Positions 57,978-64,000 of a stretch of DNA of 64,000 nt are shown here, piece by piece. The translations under genes and the position numbers were made by a program. Numbering within the stretch: position 1 is the first letter of the stretch; each line of letters opens with the position of its first letter. Source of the DNA: Methylosinus sp. PW1 (GTDB lineage Bacteria; Pseudomonadota; Alphaproteobacteria; Rhizobiales; Beijerinckiaceae); contig NZ_JQNK01000009.1 in the NCBI RefSeq assembly GCF_000745215.1, positions 1,674,001-1,738,000 on the forward strand, written 5' to 3'. Below the pieces are notes generated by a model. The model saw only the letters and a list, made by a program, of their open reading frames with translations, did not search any database and was not told where the DNA came from.

Positions 57978-58252
57978 AAGGACGCATTCACCTTCTGGAC
58001 CCTGATCGACCGGACGAGGCGCTCGAGGTCGACGTCATCGCCCATGACGAGGCCGTGCTCTCGGTCGGCGTGCCGAACACTTACGTCAGCTTCGATCTCA
58101 CGCGCTACGACGCGAGCGCGCCCTATCGCGGCGTGCTCGGCGGGCGCAGCTTCCTTTTCACGCCCCCTGCCCCGCGTCGCCGCTCGCCGGCGCGCGAAGC
58201 CTCGACCGGCGTCGTCGCCGTCGCCAAAAAGCGAACGCTCCAGAAGATCTGA
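57974..58252 (+). CDS. Unrecognised small protein (92 residues)
   Basis: The ATG at 57974 has AGAAGGA at a good distance. The N-terminal 60 residues look like a compact beta-rich domain (KGRIHLLDPDRPDEALEVDV, AVLSVGVPNTYVSFDLTRYD, YRGVLGGRSFLF), followed by a basic tail with RRRSP and KKRTLQK. The tail suggests nucleic-acid or membrane contact, but this is speculation. It is probably controlled by the divergent TetR-type gene. Confidence 0.68.
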   Translation: MKGRIHLLDPDRPDEALEVDVIAHDEAVLSVGVPNTYVSFDLTRYDASAPYRGVLGGRSFLFTPPAPRRRSPAREASTGVVAVAKKRTLQKI

Positions 58253-58286
58253 GCCGGCGAAAACCGGCCGTGGCCGGCGCCGTCCT

Positions 58287-60509
58287 TCAACGGCCGCCGC
58301 GCACGGCCGCCTCGAGAAAATCCTCGAGCGCGCGAATATAATCCATATCCTCGAAGGCTCTGCGCTTCTCGGCGGCGACGCGGGCGGCGAGCCCGGCGCG
58401 AAAAGCGCGGTCGCGCCCCAGCCGCACGGCGATCTCGACATAATGATCGAGCGAGGAGGCGATGGTCTCCTCGCAGCCGATGCGGCGCAGAATCGCGGCG
58501 GTATGGCGCCCGCGCATGAACGCGCCCGGCAGGCTCACGATCGGGCGATCGGCGCCGAGCAGATCGAGCGTCGAGCGGCCGCCGGACCAGCCGGGCGTGT
58601 CGAGAATGACATCCGACGCGGCCGCTGTGGCGATGAACAGCTCTTGCGGCATTTGCGGCAAAATCACGCAATGATCTTCAGCGGAGAGTCCCGCGGCGGC
58701 GAAGACGCGCTGCATCCGCGCGCGGAAGACCGCAGTCACCTCCTCGCTCTTGGCGAAGGCGATGAAGAGGAATTTGCACGGTCCGATCGCCGCGGCGATG
58801 CGCGGATAGACGGAATCATAGCAGGGCAGATATTTGTAGAGCGCTTGGCCCGAGAAGAAGATCGGCGCGTGCGGCTCGGCGTCGAAGAGCGAGCGATCGA
58901 GCTTTTGCAGCGCGAGCGTCTCCGCCTTGTAATGCAGGCCGAGATTGGGCAGAAGCGCGAGACGCTCGGTATAGAAACGCTCGGCGCCTTCGGGCTCCAT
59001 CAGCGCGCTCGACAGAAAATGGTCGATCGTCGGCATGCCGCTCGTCTCCGGCTGGCCCCAGGCCATGCATTGCACGGGCGCGAGACGCTGCGCCGCCAGC
59101 CAGCCCGACACGGGATCCATGCCGATCTCGGGATAGAGCAGAACATGCGGCGCCGCGGCGACAATGGCCTCGCGCCAACCTTCCGGCGTCGAAGGCTCGC
59201 GCGGAAATTGGTCGCAGGCCTGCGCTGCGCGAATCGTCTCGGCGTCCTCAGTCTTGCCGGTATGAAAGCCGATGATCTCGAAACGAGCGCGATCGAGTTT
59301 CTCGATCCAGCTCTCGAGAAAAAGACGGAACACGGTATGGCGGCAGAAGAAGCCGCTGACGATTCCAACGCGAATGCGCTCGCCCGCCGCCGGCGGCGGC
59401 GCGAGCGGCGCGGCGGGATGCGCCTGCGCGAGCGTGCGGCAGGCGAATTCGCCATAGAGCGACTGCAATTGCCGATCGTCCTCGCCCTGATAGGGAAGGA
59501 AAAAGGGCTGCGTCGCGGAGATCGCCGGCGCGAGCGCGGCGGCGATCGCCGCATCCTGCGCGGAAGCAACGAGCGCTGCGAGCGCCTGCGCATAGCGCGC
59601 GCGGCGAATGGCGACCTCCTCCTGCGTCCCATAGAGGATCGGCAGCTCCGCCATGCACAGCGCAATGCGCGCGCCGCCGTGGCCGGGATCGGCCGCGATG
59701 GCTGCGCGATGGCGCGCCACCGCGTCATCGGTGCGTCCCTCGAGATGCAGCAGACAGCCGAGATTGTAATGCGCGTCGGAGAGATCGGGCTTCAGCGCCA
59801 GCGCGCTCTCATAGCAGACGATCGCCTCGGTATGGCGGCCGAGCTCCTGCAGCACGACGGCGAGATTGTTCCAGTAATTGGCGTCGCCGGGCGCGAGACG
59901 CACGGCGACGGTAAGACGCGCGGCGGCCTCGCTCCAGCGGCCGCGCCGCATCAGCCAGCGGCCGAAATTGCCTTGCGCCTCGACGAGCCGCGGCTCGAGT
60001 TCTATTGCGCGCAGAAAGGCCGCCTCCGCCTGCGCGGCGGGGCCGATCTCGGCCAGCGCATTGGCGAGATTGTACCAGATGACGGCCTGATCCGGCGCGC
60101 ATTGCGCGGCCTCGGCGTAATGCCGGGCGGCGTCGGCGCCATGGCCGAGCTCCATCAGCGCGCTGGCGAGATTGCAATGCAGCGCGCCGGAGTCCGGCCG
60201 CAGCGCGACCGCGGCGCGATAATCCACGACCGCCTCCTCGAGCCGCCCCAGCGCGCGCAGAGCGAGCGCGCGGCTGTTGTGATGGATGGCCTGTCCAGGC
60301 GCTATCGCCATCGCCTCTGCGATCAGCGCGAGGCCCGTCTCCGGCGCGCCGCGCTCCGCCTCCAGCAGGCCGAGAAGATGCAGGCTGTCGGCATGTTCCG
60401 GCCAGCGATCGAGAACGCCGCGATAGAGCGCCGCGGCCTCGTCGATCGCTCCCGCCTCATGGCGCGCGCGCGCCTGTCGAAAAGCCGAATCCGGCGTGAT
60501 GTCGTTCAT
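58287..60509 (-). CDS. TPR protein with SPINDLY/OGT-type glycosyltransferase domain
   Basis: A 740-residue protein. Residues about 1-290 form consecutive tetratricopeptide repeats (SLHLLGLLEAERG, ALHCNLASALMELG, IWYNLANALAEIG, NYWNNLAVVLQELGRHTEAI, DAHYNLGCLLHLEGR). The C-terminal part is a GT41-like domain: RVGIVSGFFCRHTVFRLFLESW, QCMAWGQPETSGMPTIDHFLSS, LPNLGLHYK, VILPQMPQELF, ILDTPGWSGGRSTLDLL. Such enzymes add GlcNAc or fucose to proteins; in bacteria flagellin or surface proteins are candidate targets. The ATG at 60509 is chosen over an upstream start. Confidence 0.9.
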   Translation of the reverse strand: MNDITPDSAFRQARARHEAGAIDEAAALYRGVLDRWPEHADSLHLLGLLEAERGAPETGLALIAEAMAIAPGQAIHHNSRALALRALGRLEEAVVDYRAAVALRPDSGALHCNLASALMELGHGADAARHYAEAAQCAPDQAVIWYNLANALAEIGPAAQAEAAFLRAIELEPRLVEAQGNFGRWLMRRGRWSEAAARLTVAVRLAPGDANYWNNLAVVLQELGRHTEAIVCYESALALKPDLSDAHYNLGCLLHLEGRTDDAVARHRAAIAADPGHGGARIALCMAELPILYGTQEEVAIRRARYAQALAALVASAQDAAIAAALAPAISATQPFFLPYQGEDDRQLQSLYGEFACRTLAQAHPAAPLAPPPAAGERIRVGIVSGFFCRHTVFRLFLESWIEKLDRARFEIIGFHTGKTEDAETIRAAQACDQFPREPSTPEGWREAIVAAAPHVLLYPEIGMDPVSGWLAAQRLAPVQCMAWGQPETSGMPTIDHFLSSALMEPEGAERFYTERLALLPNLGLHYKAETLALQKLDRSLFDAEPHAPIFFSGQALYKYLPCYDSVYPRIAAAIGPCKFLFIAFAKSEEVTAVFRARMQRVFAAAGLSAEDHCVILPQMPQELFIATAAASDVILDTPGWSGGRSTLDLLGADRPIVSLPGAFMRGRHTAAILRRIGCEETIASSLDHYVEIAVRLGRDRAFRAGLAARVAAEKRRAFEDMDYIRALEDFLEAAVRGGR

Positions 60510-60737
60510 GCGTCGCGAGTGATCCACGAATCGGGCCGAGGCCACATCTGTGCTCTATCTCGGACGCCGATGTTGCGCCATCTTATTCGCCGTGTTTCTG
60601 AACAGCGAACGATCGCGCCATCCTCTCCGGCCGCCGCCGCGCTAAATGTCGTGTCGATGCGTCATTCGTCACGACGCCGATTGCAAGCCTCGGTAGGCTG
60701 CGCGCCAGCGGCGCTCGCCGTGAGAGTGAGAGGTCCC

Positions 60738-61337
60738 ATGGACGCGCTCCAGCCGAATGCGACGCCACGTTGGGAATGGCGCATCTTCGGCGCCGATCTC
60801 GCGGCGCTGGAAAGCCGGCTCGGCTCGCCGACGAGCCTGCCGCGCCGCAGCGACGAGACCTATCTGCTGAACGCGCTGACGCCGCATTCTGCGAAGATTC
60901 GCGACGAGGCGCTCGAGGTGAAGCGTCTGCTGCGCGTCGACGATGGGCTGGAATTGTGGGAGCCCGCCTTTCGGGCGCCCTTTCCGGTGACGGCGGAGGA
61001 TCTCGCCGCCGCCGCCGCGGCCCTGGCGCTTCCGCTGCCGCTGAGCCGGCTCGATCGCGCCGCCTATGGCGAAGCGCGCTTTCTCGCGGAGATCGTCGCG
61101 CCCTGCCCCGCGTTGCGCGCCGTCGCGGTGCGAAAGTCGCGGCTGCGCTTCTCCTTTCGCGGCTGCGCGGCGGAATTCGTGCGGATGCAGATCGGCTCCG
61201 CGCCAATGGAGAGCGTCGCGCTGGAGAGCGAGGACGAGCGTCGCCTCGCCGAGGCGCTCGCCGCGCTCGACGCCGATCCGCGGCTCAATGTGAATTTTCC
61301 CAAAGGCGTCGAGCGCGCCGCCGCTCTGGCGATCTGA
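60738..61337 (+). CDS. CYTH-like domain protein (divergent)
   Basis: A 199-residue protein whose strand order resembles CYTH/triphosphate tunnel proteins: WEWRIFGADLAALESRL at the start, SDETYLLNA, IRDEALEVKRLL, VRKSRLRFSFRG, AEFVRMQIG and VALESED. The first ExExK signature is degenerate (EWR), so triphosphatase activity is uncertain. The ATG at 60738 has GAGAGG upstream. It is followed within 17 bp by a canonical CYTH gene, and the two are probably cotranscribed. A much longer in-frame reading to the left is antisense to the TPR gene and was discarded. Confidence 0.65.
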   Translation: MDALQPNATPRWEWRIFGADLAALESRLGSPTSLPRRSDETYLLNALTPHSAKIRDEALEVKRLLRVDDGLELWEPAFRAPFPVTAEDLAAAAAALALPLPLSRLDRAAYGEARFLAEIVAPCPALRAVAVRKSRLRFSFRGCAAEFVRMQIGSAPMESVALESEDERRLAEALAALDADPRLNVNFPKGVERAAALAI

Positions 61338-61354
61338 AGCAGGAGGAGGAAGGA

Positions 61355-61828
61355 ATGGGCGTCGAGATCGAGCGGAAGTTTCTGGTCACGCGCGAGCTGT
61401 GGCGGCCGCGCAACGACGGCGTCGCCTTTCGCCAAGGCTATCTCTCGCGCGCCGAGGATCGCGTGGTGCGCGTGCGCATCGCCGGCGGCGCCGCCTTTCT
61501 GACGATCAAAGGCCGAACCTCCAACGTCACCCGCTCGGAATTCGAATATCCCGTTCCCGTCGAGGATGCGCAGATCATGCTCGATCGCCTGTGCGAGCGG
61601 CCGCTGATCGAGAAGACGCGCTATGAGGAAGTGTTCGGCGGCCATATCTGGACCGTGGACGTGTTCCTGGGCGAAAATGACGGGCTCATCATCGCCGAGA
61701 TCGAGCTCGGCTCCGAGGAGGAGAGCTTCGACCGCCCGGGCTGGCTCGGCCGCGAGGTCTCGGGCGATCCGCGCTATTTCAACTCTGAATTGTCGAAGCG
61801 GCCCTTCGGCTATTGGAACACGCCATAA
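61355..61828 (+). CDS. CYTH-domain protein (probable inorganic triphosphatase)
   Basis: A 157-residue protein with the full CYTH signature VEIERKFLV at residues 3-11. It continues FRQGYLS, VRVRIAGGAAFLTIKGR, SEFEYPVPVEDA, IEKTRY, WTVDVFLGENDGLIIAEIEL and ends with RYFNSELSKRPFGYW. Members hydrolyse inorganic triphosphate or other triphosphates with divalent metal. AGGAGGAGGAAGGA precedes the ATG at 61355. An 11-base C homopolymer lies just after its stop. Confidence 0.9.
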   Translation: MGVEIERKFLVTRELWRPRNDGVAFRQGYLSRAEDRVVRVRIAGGAAFLTIKGRTSNVTRSEFEYPVPVEDAQIMLDRLCERPLIEKTRYEEVFGGHIWTVDVFLGENDGLIIAEIELGSEEESFDRPGWLGREVSGDPRYFNSELSKRPFGYWNTP

Positions 61829-61915
61829 CGGCTCGGAGCCCCCCCCCCCGCTTCGACAAAGCCCCCGGAAATCGGCTAAAGATCGCTCTCCCTCGAGAAA
61901 GCGAATCAAAAGCCC

Positions 61916-62530
61916 ATGACCATCCGCCTGCATACGGGCGACCTGCCGGACGGCGCCGATCTCGGCCCCGTCGTCGCCATCGACACGGAAACGCTCGGCC
62001 TCAATCCGCATCGCGACCGGCTCTGCCTCGTCCAGCTCTCCGGCGGCAATGGCGACGCCGATCTGGTGCGCATCGCGCCGGGCCAGACCGCGGCGCCCAA
62101 TCTGACGCGCATGCTCGCCGATCCGAAGGTGCTGAAGCTCTTCCATTTCGCGCGCTTCGACATCGCCATTCTGGCGAAGACCTTCGGCGTGATGGCGGAG
62201 CCGGTCTATTGCACCAAGATCGCCTCCAAGCTCATCCGCACCTACACGGATCGCCATGGGCTGAAGGATCTCGTGCGCGAATTGCTCGGCGTGGAAATCT
62301 CCAAGCAGCAGCAATCCTCCGACTGGGGCGCGGCGACGCTCTCGGACGCGCAGCTCGCCTATGCGGCCTCGGACGTGCTCTATCTCCACGCGCTGCGCGA
62401 GAAGCTCGACACCATGCTGGCGCGCGAGGGCCGCGCCGATTTCGCGGCCCGCTGCTTCGAGTTTCTGCCGACGCGCGCGCGGCTCGATCTCGCGGGCTGG
62501 CCGGAGACCGATATTTTCTCGCATGAGTGA
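61916..62530 (+). CDS. RNase D-like 3'-5' exonuclease
   Basis: A 204-residue DEDDy exonuclease: Exo I VAIDTETLGLNP, Exo II in LKLFHFARFDIAIL, Exo III YAASDVLYLHAL with the Tyr variant. The HRDC domains of classical RNase D are absent, so this is the short alphaproteobacterial form. It probably trims tRNA or other small RNA 3' ends. It lies upstream of lptC-lptA, an arrangement seen in other alphaproteobacteria. Confidence 0.9.
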   Translation: MTIRLHTGDLPDGADLGPVVAIDTETLGLNPHRDRLCLVQLSGGNGDADLVRIAPGQTAAPNLTRMLADPKVLKLFHFARFDIAILAKTFGVMAEPVYCTKIASKLIRTYTDRHGLKDLVRELLGVEISKQQQSSDWGAATLSDAQLAYAASDVLYLHALREKLDTMLAREGRADFAARCFEFLPTRARLDLAGWPETDIFSHE

Positions 62531-62643
62531 CGCCTCGAATTCGCCATGCGGCCGGCGTTATCTCGCGGCGGCGCCGGAGCGTTTTTGAGCGTGGCCGGAA
62601 CCCAGATCGAGGATGACGCGCAGAATTGGCGGGCAGAATTAGA

Positions 62644-63339
62644 ATGAACGACGCCTCGTCGCCGACCGACAGACGCGATCGGCTCGCCTCCATCATCGCG
62701 CCGAGACGCGACGCCATTCCGCAGGCGCGGCGCCATTCCCAGCGCGTCGCCCGGCTGCGGCGCTGGCTGCTGTGGGGCAGCGGCGCGATCGTCGCCGCCG
62801 TGGCCGTGGGCGTGGCGCTCCATTCTCTGCGCTTTCTGCCGGCCGATCTGCGCTTCTCGCGCATCGCCATGCAGGGCACGCGCATCACCATAGAAAGCCC
62901 CAAGCTCGTCGGCTATCGCAAGGACGGCCGCCCCTATGAGCTGCACGCCCGCACCGGCATTCAGGATATCGCCAAGCCCGATGTGTTCGAGCTGGAGCAG
63001 CTCGAGGTGCATATACAGAGCGACAATGAGACCAATGTCGTGCTGACGGCGGAACATGGCCTCTATGACGCCAAGAGCGACCGCGCCGATCTCTCCGGCG
63101 GCGCGCGCATCTTCGACGGCAAGCATTATGATTTGCGCACGGAAGCCGCGGTGATCGATTTTCGCGGCAATATCGTGACCTCCGACCGTCCGACCAGGCT
63201 GACGCTGGACAAATCGGTGGTGACGTCGCAATCGGTCGAATTCTCGCAGAGCGAGCGACGCGCGACATTCTCCGGCGCAGTGCATACGACGCTTCCCGGC
63301 GACGACGACGCCGGCGCGGCGGAAGGATCGTCTCCATGA
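62644..63339 (+). CDS. lptC: LPS export protein LptC
   Basis: A bitopic inner-membrane protein that passes lipopolysaccharide from LptBFG to LptA. The 231-residue product has a cytoplasmic N-terminus and one membrane helix (WLLWGSGAIVAAVAVGVAL). A periplasmic beta-jellyroll follows, with IESPKLVGYRKDGRPYELHARTGIQDIAKPDVFELE-type repeats, of which YRKDGRPYELHA is the most characteristic. The ATG at 62644 is preferred to one six codons earlier. lptA follows after 13 bp. Confidence 0.9.
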   Translation: MNDASSPTDRRDRLASIIAPRRDAIPQARRHSQRVARLRRWLLWGSGAIVAAVAVGVALHSLRFLPADLRFSRIAMQGTRITIESPKLVGYRKDGRPYELHARTGIQDIAKPDVFELEQLEVHIQSDNETNVVLTAEHGLYDAKSDRADLSGGARIFDGKHYDLRTEAAVIDFRGNIVTSDRPTRLTLDKSVVTSQSVEFSQSERRATFSGAVHTTLPGDDDAGAAEGSSP

Positions 63340-63352
63340 AAATGATCGCCAA

Positions 63353-63958
63353 ATGAAAAAGATCGCCAGCAAAATGATCACGATGAAAGTGATTCCCATC
63401 TTCACGGCCGCGCTTCTGGCCGCAGCGCCGCTCGCCGCCAAAGGCCGCTCCGGCGGCATTCTCCCCGGCGCCGGCGCCAAGGACCCGGTCGACATAGACG
63501 CGGGCAAGCTCGACTATTTCGACAAGGAGCAGAAGCTCATCTATTCGGGCGGCGTCGTCGTCGTGAACGGCCCTTCCACGCTGAAGGCCTCGCGCCTCAT
63601 CCTGCTGCTCGACAAGCCGCAGCAGGGCCAGGAGAGCAATGGCGGCAGCGACCGCGTTCGCCACATAGACGCCGAAGGGCCGGTGACTCTGGTCTCCAAG
63701 GATCAGATCGGCACGGGCGATCGCGGCAGCTATGACCGCAGCGAGAACAAGGTCTATCTCTTCGGCAATGTGACGCTCACCCAGGGCGACAGCGTCGTGA
63801 AGGGCGACAAGCTCATCTATGACACATCGACCGGCCAAGCGACTGTCGTGGAGAAGCCCGGCCAGCGCGTGCGCAGCATCTTCACGCCCAGCGAGGCCAA
63901 AAGCGAGAAGAAGGAGAAGAAAGAGCCCGCTCCCGCCGCCGAGCGCCGCGCCGACTGA
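63353..63958 (+). CDS. lptA: LPS transport periplasmic protein LptA
   Basis: The periplasmic bridge of the Lpt machine. The 201-residue protein has a signal peptide (VIPIFTAALLAAAPLAA) and an OstA-like beta-jellyroll: DPVDIDAGKLDYFDKEQKLIYSGGVVV, LKASRLILLLD, SYDRSENKVYLFGNVTLTQGDSVVKGDKLIYDTSTGQATV, of which LFGNVTLTQGDSVVKGDKL is the family hallmark. The tail is Lys/Glu-rich. lptB would be expected just beyond the window. Confidence 0.92.
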   Translation: MKKIASKMITMKVIPIFTAALLAAAPLAAKGRSGGILPGAGAKDPVDIDAGKLDYFDKEQKLIYSGGVVVVNGPSTLKASRLILLLDKPQQGQESNGGSDRVRHIDAEGPVTLVSKDQIGTGDRGSYDRSENKVYLFGNVTLTQGDSVVKGDKLIYDTSTGQATVVEKPGQRVRSIFTPSEAKSEKKEKKEPAPAAERRAD

Positions 63959-64000
63959 GCGCGCTCAGCGCTGATACGCGCCGACCAGCGCCGTCTCCTC

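Noticed and set aside
58044..60737. Plus-strand extension of the first CYTH gene through the TPR glycosyltransferase
   Set aside because: It is antisense to clear TPR repeats; the ATG at 60738 with its own ribosome site gives the expected protein.

Overview
The window is a 64 kb stretch of a high-GC alphaproteobacterial chromosome. The GcrA cell-cycle regulator, a Zur-type Fur protein, a TIGR02301-like protein, RT0821-type lipoproteins, the palindromic intergenic repeats and the LptC-LptA pair all suggest a member of the Hyphomicrobiales (Rhizobiales). The style resembles the Methylocystaceae/Beijerinckiaceae, but no diagnostic C1 gene is present, so the genus is a guess. I saw no rRNA, tRNA, CRISPR array, transposase or prophage.

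Layout. 1-8.3 kb: partial prkA kinase with a candidate sigma-54 promoter, zur, argG, an anchored TAXI-type binding protein, an unrecognised lower-GC gene and typA. 8.5-12.4 kb (minus): an otsB - GH15 - otsA trehalose operon joined by ATGA overlaps. 12.7-29.1 kb: amino-acid catabolism. It holds bifunctional putA and a nearly complete leucine/branched-chain route: leucine dehydrogenase, BCKDH E1 alpha/E1 beta/E2, isovaleryl-CoA dehydrogenase, methylcrotonyl-CoA carboxylase, methylglutaconyl-CoA hydratase, HMG-CoA lyase, 3-hydroxyisobutyryl-CoA hydrolase and thiolase. E3 and an acetoacetate-activating enzyme are not here. 29.1-38.4 kb: an AT-rich gap, an orphan FixJ-type regulator, a RecQ-like helicase, a KefB-like antiporter, a DnaJ-like protein, a lipoprotein, pdxH and small conserved genes. 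38.4-42.7 kb: gcrA, argD-argF behind an arginine-rich leader, and hslO. 42.7-52.9 kb: a DUF1624 membrane protein, a secreted GDPD, an FAH-family enzyme, a DsbA-like protein, a two-component pair, pyrG and secG. 53-64 kb: leuB, an ftsH paralogue, a TetR regulator with a divergent small-gene pair, a SPINDLY-type glycosyltransferase, two CYTH proteins, an RNase D-like exonuclease, lptC and lptA.

The most interesting signals are regulatory. argD-argF is preceded by a 14-codon reading frame with five arginine codons and a very strong Shine-Dalgarno. A terminator-like hairpin is embedded in that frame. argG is preceded by another 14-codon frame with six arginine codons, overlapping the argG start by ATGA. 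Together they suggest arginine-responsive leader peptides. A TetR-type gene and a divergent small operon share a 13-bp palindrome lying on a good -35 box. prkA has a near-consensus sigma-54 site, and five GANTC sites cluster upstream of gcrA.

Repeats are also prominent. REP/REPIN-like elements sit between genes. One forms the 3' end of ftsH and supplies its stop codon. A different 23-bp perfect palindrome lies in frame inside the signal-peptide region of the TIGR02301-like gene. A 280-bp tandem duplication has copied the 3' ends of pyrG and of its convergent neighbour.
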